DNA of 64,000 nt from Saccharibacillus sp. O23 (lineage in GTDB: Bacteria > Bacillota > Bacilli > Paenibacillales > Paenibacillaceae): positions 496,001-560,000 of the forward strand of contig NZ_NJDE01000002.1 of NCBI RefSeq assembly GCF_002205895.1, written 5' to 3'. Positions 58,940 through 64,000 of this stretch are shown here, one piece after another. A program made the translations under genes and the position numbers. Position 1 is the stretch's first letter. Each line of letters opens with the position of its first letter. The notes below the pieces were generated by a model. It did not search any database. It was given only the letters and a program-made list of their open reading frames with translations, and had not been told where the DNA came from.

Positions 58940-58975
58940 TCCTTTTCCCCCTTAACGATAGGTTGAAGCTGTATA

Positions 58976-59024
58976 CAAGAAAAGCTTGCCGATCGCGGCA
59001 CTCCCTGTCCGCGAACCGGCAAGC
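58976..59024 (-). terminator. Terminator of ynzC
   Basis: GCTTGCCG (58984-58991) pairs with CGGCAAGC (59017-59024), with an inner CGCGG/CCGCG; TTTTCTTG follows on the minus strand. Confidence 0.65.
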
Positions 59025-59074
59025 CGTTTCCGTTTCGGTGAAGCGCTTGCCGTTCGTGCCCGGCATTCGCAGGA

Positions 59075-59275
59075 TCAATTCGCGCCCGAGCCGCTGCCCG
59101 GCTCGTCTTCGACCCAGCGGATCGAATCAAGCTCTTGACGGAAGTTGCGTCGAACGTTGCCAAGATAAATCTCGCGAAGTTTGGCGCGTTCCGCATGTTC
59201 CTCTTCGTTCAATCCTTCTTGTTTATGTTTACGGGCCAGTTCGTTGATCCGGCCTACCAGTTGATCGATATCCAT
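59075..59275 (-). CDS. ynzC: DUF896 family protein (YnzC)
   Basis: 66-residue helical protein matching the DUF896/YnzC family: MDIDQLVGRINELARKHKQEGLNEEEHAERAKLREIYLGNVRRNFRQELDSIRWVE has the family's helical hairpin with GL(N/T)xEE and REIYLxNxRxxFRxxL. The C-terminus adds a short Gly/Ser tail. The ATG at 59275 has AAGGAGG 5 nt upstream. In B. subtilis ynzC is the last gene of the SOS-controlled yneA-yneB-ynzC operon opposite lexA; here it follows the yneA-like gene in the same orientation but with a terminator between, and yneB is absent. Molecular role is unknown. Confidence 0.9.
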   Translation of the reverse strand: MDIDQLVGRINELARKHKQEGLNEEEHAERAKLREIYLGNVRRNFRQELDSIRWVEDEPGSGSGAN

Positions 59276-59314
59276 TGCTACCTCCTTGTAACCGTACTTC
59301 TTTATACTTTCACA

Positions 59315-59356
59315 TGAAAAAAAGAGCTTGTCAAGGTGAATACCTTGCAAACTCTT
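59315..59356 (-). terminator. Terminator of the yneA-like gene
   Basis: AAGAGCTTGTCAAGG (59322-59336) pairs with CCTTGCAAACTCTT (59343-59356) apart from two mismatches, followed by seven T on the minus strand. Confidence 0.75.
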
Positions 59357-59418
59357 CGTTATATAGAGGCCGCGCCTGTACTCGGTTACTCCCCGTCACA
59401 GACCGGTTCGGGCGGCCG

Positions 59419-59820
59419 TCAAAAATTCGGAAGGATCAACTCGTCGCCGACATGAATTTCGCTGCCGCTCAATCCGTTCTTCTGACGGATTCCGGTGATG
59501 AAGATTCGGGTATCCGCTCCTTCGGGCTTATAGCTTTCCGCGATCGACCATAAGGTGTCCCCCGGCGAAACGATGACGCTCTGCGGATCCGCGATCGCTT
59601 TGTCGCTTTGAAGGGCATGCACCACTCCGGTTCCCGCGAACAATCCGATCAGCACGAACAGCAGCAATCTGACTCTGGCCGTTCCCGAACGGTTCAACCG
59701 ATATTTCGGCAGTCCGAGTTTATGTAAAAAAGATGCGATCGAAAAAGACTGCTCGGCGTTCGCTTCTCGATTCGCGCCTGCCGTTTCGTAAATGCTCTTG
59801 TAAGTCGTATATTTTGGCAT
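59419..59820 (-). CDS. yneA: YneA-like LysM protein, SOS-controlled cell-division inhibitor candidate
   Basis: 133 residues: a hydrophilic N-terminus of about 48, one membrane helix (VRLLLFVLIGLFAGTGVVHAL) and an extracytoplasmic LysM domain (VIVSPGDTLWSIAESYKPEGADTRIFITGIRQKNGLSGSEIHVGDELILP). Bacillus YneA has the same helix-plus-LysM design and delays division during the SOS response. The N-terminal cytoplasmic extension is longer than in B. subtilis YneA. Divergent position opposite lexA and an SOS box within its promoter support the assignment. ATG 59820 with GGGAGAG upstream. Activity itself is inferred. Confidence 0.85.
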   Translation of the reverse strand: MPKYTTYKSIYETAGANREANAEQSFSIASFLHKLGLPKYRLNRSGTARVRLLLFVLIGLFAGTGVVHALQSDKAIADPQSVIVSPGDTLWSIAESYKPEGADTRIFITGIRQKNGLSGSEIHVGDELILPNF

Positions 59821-59861
59821 GTTCAACACTCTCCCAAACGTTTGTTCTGCCTTCTGCGAAT

Positions 59862-59890
59862 AATATAGCACGAACATACGTTCATGGCAA
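59862..59890 (-). promoter_or_regulatory. Promoter of the yneA-like gene with an SOS box in the spacer
   Basis: Minus strand TTGCCA (59890-59885), 17 nt, TATATT (59867-59862). The LexA site CGAACATACGTTCA (59871-59884) fills the spacer. It fits the Bacillus consensus CGAACRNRYGTTYC except for the last base. A weaker site CAAACGTTTGTTCT lies at 59835-59848. Confidence 0.85.
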
Positions 59891-59899
59891 CAGGTTTTT

Positions 59900-59913
59900 G
59901 GAACGCGTGTTCG
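59900..59913. promoter_or_regulatory. LexA (SOS) box between yneA and lexA
   Basis: CGAACACGCGTTCC on the minus strand, an exact match to CGAACRNRYGTTYC. A degenerate copy, CAAACATTCGTTCC, lies at 59933-59946. Confidence 0.85.
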
Positions 59914-59943
59914 GGAAAATTTGTTCGCTTTTGGAACGAATGT

Positions 59944-59972
59944 TTGTACGAACGGCAGTTCTATGCTATAAT
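59944..59972 (+). promoter_or_regulatory. lexA promoter with an overlapping SOS-like box
   Basis: TTGTAC (59944-59949), 17 nt, TATAAT (59967-59972). CGAACGGCAGTTCT (59949-59962) lies in the spacer and keeps the CGAAC-N4-GTTC core, consistent with autorepression. Confidence 0.75.
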
Positions 59973-60063
59973 TTGCGCGTATAGCATTCGTAATTACGCT
60001 TATCCTTTCCGGATGCTCATAAACGCTAAGACTATAACGATTAATGGATGGGGTTGATACGAC

Positions 60064-60690
60064 ATGTCGAAGATATCCATACGCCAACAGGCCATTCTGG
60101 AATTTATCCGCAATGAAGTAAAGTCCAAAGGATATCCGCCGTCCGTTCGCGAGATCGGCGAAGCCGTAGGGCTGGCTTCCAGTTCTACCGTTCACGGGCA
60201 TCTGGACCGGTTGGAGAAGAAAGGTCTGATCCGTCGGGATCCGACGAAACCTCGCGCGATCGAGTTGCTCGGCTTGGAAGAGTCGGAGAGCAGCAATCTG
60301 TTCGCCGCAACGGTTCGCCGCGTTCCGGTCGTCGGCAAAGTAACCGCGGGCGTGCCGATTACGGCTACCGAGAACATCGAAGATTATTTCCCGCTTCCGC
60401 AGGCGATGGTCGGCGACGATCAAGTGTTCATGCTCTCCGTCGTCGGAGACAGCATGATCGAAGCGGGCATCAATAACGGGGATTACGTCGTCGTGCGCCA
60501 GCAGCAGACGGCCAACAACGGCGACATCGTCGTCGCGATGACCGACGAAGACGAAGCGACGGTGAAGACTTTCTACAAAGAGAAAGATCATATCCGTTTG
60601 CAGCCGGAGAATCCGACGTACGAGCCGCTTCGTCTGACGCATGTCACGATTCTCGGCAAAGTCGTCGGTTTGTTCCGCAACTTCCATTAA
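60064..60690 (+). CDS. lexA: LexA repressor
   Basis: SOS master repressor and self-cleaving protease, 208 residues. The N-terminal winged helix (1-70) reads [65 protein letters not shown]. The cleavage site is the Ala-Gly of VTAGVP; the catalytic Ser is in [10 protein letters not shown] and the Lys in [10 protein letters not shown]. The ATG at 60064 follows GGGGTTG. Upstream SOS boxes indicate autoregulation and control of the divergent yneA-like gene. A second SOS-boxed gene lies 0.7 kb downstream on the opposite strand. Confidence 0.97.
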   Translation: MSKISIRQQAILEFIRNEVKSKGYPPSVREIGEAVGLASSSTVHGHLDRLEKKGLIRRDPTKPRAIELLGLEESESSNLFAATVRRVPVVGKVTAGVPITATENIEDYFPLPQAMVGDDQVFMLSVVGDSMIEAGINNGDYVVVRQQQTANNGDIVVAMTDEDEATVKTFYKEKDHIRLQPENPTYEPLRLTHVTILGKVVGLFRNFH

Positions 60691-60743
60691 GAAACGAATA
60701 TCGATCGTTTTCGACGCTCGTTTCCGATATCCGCGGACGTAAA

Positions 60744-60776
60744 AACTCCTCCGAAATTTTCGGAGGAGTTTTTTAT
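60744..60776 (+). terminator. Intrinsic terminator of lexA
   Basis: ACTCCTCCGAAA and TTTCGGAGGAGT stem followed by TTTTTT. Confidence 0.9.
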
Positions 60777-60859
60777 GTAGTCGACTTTTGTCTTTTTTTG
60801 TTACACTCGAGTTCGGGGCATGTTCGCCTCTATTTCGTATCAAGAATAAGGAGAAAATT

Positions 60860-61036
60860 ATGACCGATCTGATCAACATCGCTTTTATCGTGTGCGCGAT
60901 TACCGCGATCCTGGGTTCCGCAGCCGTCTTCCTTCGCAAAAAAAAGCAAATTCGCCTCTTCTTCGGTTTATCTCTGCTCAGTCTGCTGATCGTCGTCGTT
61001 TTGATGGTTGCCTTGTCGGTATCGGGCGGGAGTTGA
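60860..61036 (+). CDS. 58-residue two-span membrane protein, unknown function
   Basis: Small protein with two hydrophobic helices (about residues 4-23, DLINIAFIVCAITAILGSAAVFL, and 33-54, FFGLSLLSLLIVVVLMVALSV) separated by a short basic turn (RKKKQIRL). The ribosome site AAGGAGA is 6 nt before the ATG at 60860, and lexA is upstream on the same strand with its own terminator between. No family recognised. The last 59 bp overlap the end of the convergent SOS-boxed gene. Confidence 0.65.
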   Translation: MTDLINIAFIVCAITAILGSAAVFLRKKKQIRLFFGLSLLSLLIVVVLMVALSVSGGS

Positions 61037-61358
61037 TTCGAACGCCCTTCTGCTCTTGGCCCAACGATGATCGGTCGGCGGAAATCGGATCGATCTCGCC
61101 GTCCGCGGCCAGAACGAACCAAGGCAGCAGCGCGCTCGGTCCATAAGCTCTGCGAAGCAGCCCGATATGCCGCAGGGAGGATTTGTCATGCCAATGCAAA
61201 TATCCGCCCTGCTCCAGATTGATCAGCGCAACGGTTACTTCCCGGAATGCGCCGCCGCTTCGGCGAATCAATTCCGTCATCGACAGTTTGCGAAACCGGC
61301 TCCAACGATGGCGGCGAAGCATTCCGAGCACTTTGTATTCCAAACGATTCATCTGCAC
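60978..61358 (-). CDS. Winged-helix-like small protein with an SOS-boxed promoter, unknown function
   Basis: 126-residue basic protein. Residues about 3-70 (MNRLEYKVLGMLRRHRWSRFRKLSMTELIRRSGGAFREVTVALINLEQGGYLHW) look like a winged helix: helix, turn, recognition helix in AFREVTVALINLEQGG, then the wing. The C-terminal 40 residues are basic and low in structure. The start is the GTG 61358 with GGGGGTG upstream, or the ATG 61352. Two LexA boxes lie directly upstream (61375-61388 and 61398-61411), one in the promoter spacer. That regulation, close to lexA, is the strongest evidence that it is a real gene. I do not recognise the family. Confidence 0.65.
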   Translation of the reverse strand: MQMNRLEYKVLGMLRRHRWSRFRKLSMTELIRRSGGAFREVTVALINLEQGGYLHWHDKSSLRHIGLLRRAYGPSALLPWFVLAADGEIDPISADRSSLGQEQKGVRINSRPIPTRQPSKRRRSAD

Positions 61359-61374
61359 AAACACACCCCCGTGA

Positions 61375-61411
61375 GGAACGTATGTTTGTATCATAACCGA
61401 ACACGCGTTCT
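61375..61411 (-). promoter_or_regulatory. Promoter with two SOS boxes
   Basis: Minus-strand -10 TATGAT (61395-61390). Box 1, CGAACACGCGTTCT (61398-61411), matches the Bacillus SOS consensus except for the last base and lies where the -10/-35 spacer would be. Box 2, CAAACATACGTTCC on the minus strand (61388-61375), has one mismatch. The -35 is weak (TAGCAA with a 17-nt spacer). Confidence 0.75.
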
Positions 61412-61474
61412 TTTGCTAGTTCTATCTTCTCGTTTCGGCCAAAAAAAGGACTTGAGTCGCAACCGACCCGGCAT

Positions 61475-62437
61475 TCAGTTCGGAAGTTTCCCGTATACGT
61501 TCAAAGCGTCCCGAATATGGTTCGGTTTGGTGCGCGGATTTCCGGCCGCTCCGGCGCTCACCAACAGGTATTCTTTCCCGTTTTTGACCGCGATGGAAGC
61601 CAAGCATAAGCCGGCAGCCTGCGTATACCCCGTCTTTCCGCCCAAGATCCGGCCGCCTTTGAACTGAAGCGTGGGCGCGGTTTCGGACAGCGTGCTGCGG
61701 AACGTGATCCCTTTCGGATGGAGATTGGTCGCCCACGTCGAATACTTATGGGTGGTCGCGATTTTGCGGAAAGTCGGATTTTTGAGCGCGGCCGTCATCA
61801 GAATCGACATGTCTTTTACGGTCGTGTAATGATTCGCGTTCGGCAGCCCCGTGGAATTGACGAAGTTCGTATGCTTCATGCCGAGCTGTTTGGCTTTTTC
61901 GTTCATCTTTTTGGCAAACGCTTTCTCCGAGCCGGATACCGCGTAAGCCAATCCGATCGAAGCTTCCGCGCCCGAAGGCAGCAGCGAGCCGTGCAGCAGA
62001 TCGATCGCTTTGACCTTCTCGCCCGCTTTGAATCCGGCCATCGAAGCGCCTTGACGCTTCAAATCGGGAAAAATGCTCGCGGGCAGCGTCGTTTTGGCTT
62101 GAAGATCCGGCAGATTTTCGATCGCTACCAGCGCCGTCATGATCTTGGTCATCGACGCGGGATAGATTTTCTGATTGATATTCTTCATCATCAGCGTGTC
62201 CCCGTCGTCAAGCGAGATCAAGATCGCGTTGGGGCTGTACAGACCGTTCGTAAACTTCGAGGTATACGCCGACAGCTCGATCGCCTGCTGCGGCACCGCC
62301 GCAACGGCCTGCGCCGACGCGCGTTCCGGGGCAGCGGCGGCCGAACTCAGGCAGACGGTTAGCGCCAATGCGGCCGCAGCCGCTCGGCTCGCGTTCGCCG
62401 CTCCTTTTTGCCATAGACGAGATATTCCGGGTTTCAC
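61475..62437 (-). CDS. D-alanyl-D-alanine carboxypeptidase (DacF/PBP5-like)
   Basis: Secreted serine peptidase that trims the pentapeptide of peptidoglycan, 320 residues. A signal peptide covers about residues 1-44 (basic start, then ASRAAAAALALTVCLSSAAAA). The acyl-enzyme Ser lies in YPASMTKIMTAL (SxxK) and the third motif is GGRILGGKTGYT (KTG). At the second motif, LLPSGAEAS, the usual Asn of SxN is Ala, a variant that occurs in some carboxypeptidase-like proteins but leaves activity to be checked. The GTG at 62437 has GGAGG 10 nt upstream. No C-terminal amphipathic anchor of the PBP5 type is evident. Confidence 0.87.
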   Translation of the reverse strand: MKPGISRLWQKGAANASRAAAAALALTVCLSSAAAAPERASAQAVAAVPQQAIELSAYTSKFTNGLYSPNAILISLDDGDTLMMKNINQKIYPASMTKIMTALVAIENLPDLQAKTTLPASIFPDLKRQGASMAGFKAGEKVKAIDLLHGSLLPSGAEASIGLAYAVSGSEKAFAKKMNEKAKQLGMKHTNFVNSTGLPNANHYTTVKDMSILMTAALKNPTFRKIATTHKYSTWATNLHPKGITFRSTLSETAPTLQFKGGRILGGKTGYTQAAGLCLASIAVKNGKEYLLVSAGAAGNPRTKPNHIRDALNVYGKLPN

Positions 62438-62485
62438 TTCTCGCACGCCTCCTTGTTCTGTCGCTCGGTCAAGCCGCGCGCAGTT

Positions 62486-63409
62486 TTAAATCTCCCGCAG
62501 ATAAACTTCGTGGATTCGATGGTCGCGCCCTTTTCTCAAAATCAGATCGGCGCGTTCGCGGGTCGGCAGGATGTTCTCGTTCAGATTCAGCAGGTTGATG
62601 CTTTCCCAGATCCGCGAAGCGCGTTCGACCGCCTCGGCTTTGCTGAGATCCGCATAACGGTGGAAATAAGACAAAGGCTCGCGGAAAGCCGTCTGCTGAA
62701 GCAGCAGGAATCGGTCGATGTACCAACCGCGAATATCGTCGGCATCGGCATCGATGTAAAGCGAGAAATCGAAGTAATCGCTGACGAATACCGGCTGCCG
62801 TTTGCTCACTTGCAGCACGTTGATTCCTTCGACGATCAGAATGTCCGGACTGTCGATCACCTCGAACTCGTCGGGCAGCACGTCGTACGTGATATGCGAG
62901 TACAGCGGAGCTTTCACATGGCGTTCGCCCGCGCGTACCCTGCCGAGAAAGTCGATGAGTTGTTTGGTATCGTAGCTCTCCGGAAAACCTTTTCGCGCCA
63001 TCAGCCCTTTCTCTTCGAGCACCTGCGTCGGATACAAGAAACCGTCGGTCGTCACCAGATCGACTTTCGGATGATGTTCCCAGCGCGACAGCAGCGTTTT
63101 GAGCAGGCGGGCCACCGTGCTTTTCCCGACCGCTACGCTTCCGGCGATGCCGATGATAAACGGTTTGTTCGTCGGTTCGCAGCCCAAAAAAGCGCTCGTC
63201 ACCTCGCGCAGGTACTGCGCCGCTCTCACTTTGAGATTGATCAGGCGCGTCAGCGGGATATAGATATCCTCCGCTTCGCGCAGCGAAATCTTGTCGTTGA
63301 GTCCTTTGATGCGTTCCAGTTCTTCTTCCGATAACAGCAGCGGAGTCCGGCTTCGCAATCCCGCCCACCTCTCTCGGTCGAACTCTTTATAATTTCCGTA
63401 CATATTCAT
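62486..63409 (-). CDS. coaA: Pantothenate kinase, type I (CoaA)
   Basis: Phosphorylates pantothenate, the first step of CoA synthesis. About 307 residues, normal for type I. Seen: P-loop [49 protein letters not shown], the pantothenate-contact region [26 protein letters not shown] and [18 protein letters not shown]. The start is ATG 63409 (or 63403); the ribosome site is not strong. Type I kinases are CoA-feedback-inhibited and are commoner in Gram-negatives and some Bacillales. It follows the TetR gene divergently, with a TTGACA -35 in between. Confidence 0.93.
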   Translation of the reverse strand: MNMYGNYKEFDRERWAGLRSRTPLLLSEEELERIKGLNDKISLREAEDIYIPLTRLINLKVRAAQYLREVTSAFLGCEPTNKPFIIGIAGSVAVGKSTVARLLKTLLSRWEHHPKVDLVTTDGFLYPTQVLEEKGLMARKGFPESYDTKQLIDFLGRVRAGERHVKAPLYSHITYDVLPDEFEVIDSPDILIVEGINVLQVSKRQPVFVSDYFDFSLYIDADADDIRGWYIDRFLLLQQTAFREPLSYFHRYADLSKAEAVERASRIWESINLLNLNENILPTRERADLILRKGRDHRIHEVYLREI

Positions 63410-63445
63410 GGTAAGCCGATCCCTCACTCTGACATAGTACATCCA

Positions 63446-63475
63446 GTCTAACAAATTAAGCTAGTACCTTGTCAA
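63446..63475 (-). promoter_or_regulatory. Likely promoter of coaA
   Basis: Minus strand TTGACA (63475-63470), 18 nt, TTAGAC (63451-63446). The -35 is perfect and the -10 weak. Confidence 0.5.
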
Positions 63476-63569
63476 CACTAAAGGTGCTCGTTTTAAACAT
63501 GTTAGTTTTCTGCTTTTTCGCTCTCGCTTCGCTTGCCTTGACTTCGGAAGAAACAAAGTTTACGCTAAT

Positions 63570-63588
63570 AATGAACGTATCATTCATT
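63570..63588. promoter_or_regulatory. Palindrome upstream of the TetR gene, probable operator
   Basis: AATGAACGTATCATTCATT: perfect 6-bp arms AATGAA/TTCATT, 16 bp before the TetR start. The shape and position are typical of TetR-family autoregulatory sites. Confidence 0.55.
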
Positions 63589-63604
63589 TTTGGAGTTGAA
63601 GTCG

Positions 63605-64000
63605 ATGCAGGCCAAAAAAGAACAGGTTCGGCGAGAGATCGAAGCGGCCGCGCTGCATGTTTTTTTCGAACAAGGTTACCCGCAGGCTCGGATCGGCGAT
63701 ATCGCCGCCCGCTGCGGCATCTCGACCGGCAACGTCTACACTTATTTCGGGAGCAAAAAGCAGCTCTTCGAAACGGTGATCCCGCCTTCGCTTGTCGAAC
63801 ATCTGAACGAACTGCTCGTTCAAGCGATCCGCCGATACAACGAACGCGGCGCAGACTCGAGGTATATGGAAAATCCGGAATCCGTGCCGGAAGAAAGTGC
63901 GGCGACACTGATGGAGTACCGGAAGCAAATCGTCATTCTGCTGGAGAAAAGCGAAGGCACGATCTATGCCGGACATAAAGAAAAATTGATCGATCTGATG
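63605..64000 (+). CDS. TetR/AcrR family regulator, cut by the window end
   Basis: The visible 132 residues contain the TetR N-terminal DNA-binding domain: EAAALHVFFEQGYPQARIGDIAARCGISTGNVYTYFGSKKQLFETVI, with the recognition helix TGNVYTYF. The start of the ligand-binding domain (PSLVEHLNELLVQAIRRYNE and so on) follows; the frame remains open at base 64000. The ATG at 63605 has GGAG 9 nt upstream. A palindrome just before it suggests autoregulation. Target genes lie outside the window. Confidence 0.9.
   Translation, partial: MQAKKEQVRREIEAAALHVFFEQGYPQARIGDIAARCGISTGNVYTYFGSKKQLFETVIPPSLVEHLNELLVQAIRRYNERGADSRYMENPESVPEESAATLMEYRKQIVILLEKSEGTIYAGHKEKLIDLM

Overview
This 64 kb window looks like chromosome of a Gram-positive endospore-former relative in the Paenibacillaceae (Paenibacillus/Saccharibacillus type). 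The evidence is the moderately high GC content, the strong AGGAGG-type ribosome sites with frequent GTG and TTG starts, and the gene set: class 1B PyrD with PyrK, XerS, a divergent lexA / yneA-like arrangement with Bacillus-type SOS boxes, a Rex/Lpd-independent PDH operon of Firmicutes type, and a sigma-W-like promoter in front of pspA. The genus is an inference from general resemblance. I see no tRNA, rRNA, CRISPR array, insertion sequence or prophage.

Layout. 1-12.4 kb is housekeeping and stress: aldo/keto reductase (cut by the window edge), acetyltransferase, XerS, a DUF350 membrane protein and PspA, pyrKD, a YqjM/NamA-type old yellow enzyme, a MarR regulator with a clear operator, an amino-acid ABC transporter and an M20 amidohydrolase. 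12.5-20.5 kb is alpha-glucan metabolism: a neopullulanase-type GH13 enzyme, then glgB-glgA facing away from glgC. The 430 bp between the neopullulanase side and the next gene is packed with inverted and tandem repeats. 20.5-31 kb holds a two-component system with an orphan PhnC-like ATPase and a VCBS-like lipoprotein, an MFS exporter divergent from an ArsR-like regulator, a HAD phosphatase and topoisomerase III. 31-42 kb is core metabolism: gltD without gltB, dfrA-thyA, the pdhABCD operon, an esterase, thiamine pyrophosphokinase and an XRE regulator.

42.2-52.7 kb is the most unusual part: one compact ten-gene operon that resembles a Tad/Flp pilus or secretion machine. In transcription order it encodes a Ser/Thr kinase fused to a TadZ-like domain, a CpaB-like SAF protein, two further TadZ-like proteins, a membrane-tethered CpaF-type ATPase, a single polypeptide combining TadB-like and TadC-like halves, three pilin-like small proteins and a larger anchored protein. 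All three TadZ-like P-loops have lost the canonical lysine. A good promoter lies upstream, but an intrinsic terminator sits between it and the first gene, suggesting attenuation or antitermination.

52.8-58.9 kb is a chain of minus-strand genes for RNA/DNA processing and phosphatases (RlmM-like methyltransferase, thioredoxin, cREC receiver protein, a divergent Fpg paralogue, NagD-type phosphatase, RNase Z, YjjG-type phosphatase). 59-61.4 kb is an SOS cluster: lexA, a yneA-like LysM protein, ynzC, and a small winged-helix-like gene with its own pair of SOS boxes. The window ends with a D-Ala-D-Ala carboxypeptidase, pantothenate kinase and a TetR regulator cut by the edge.
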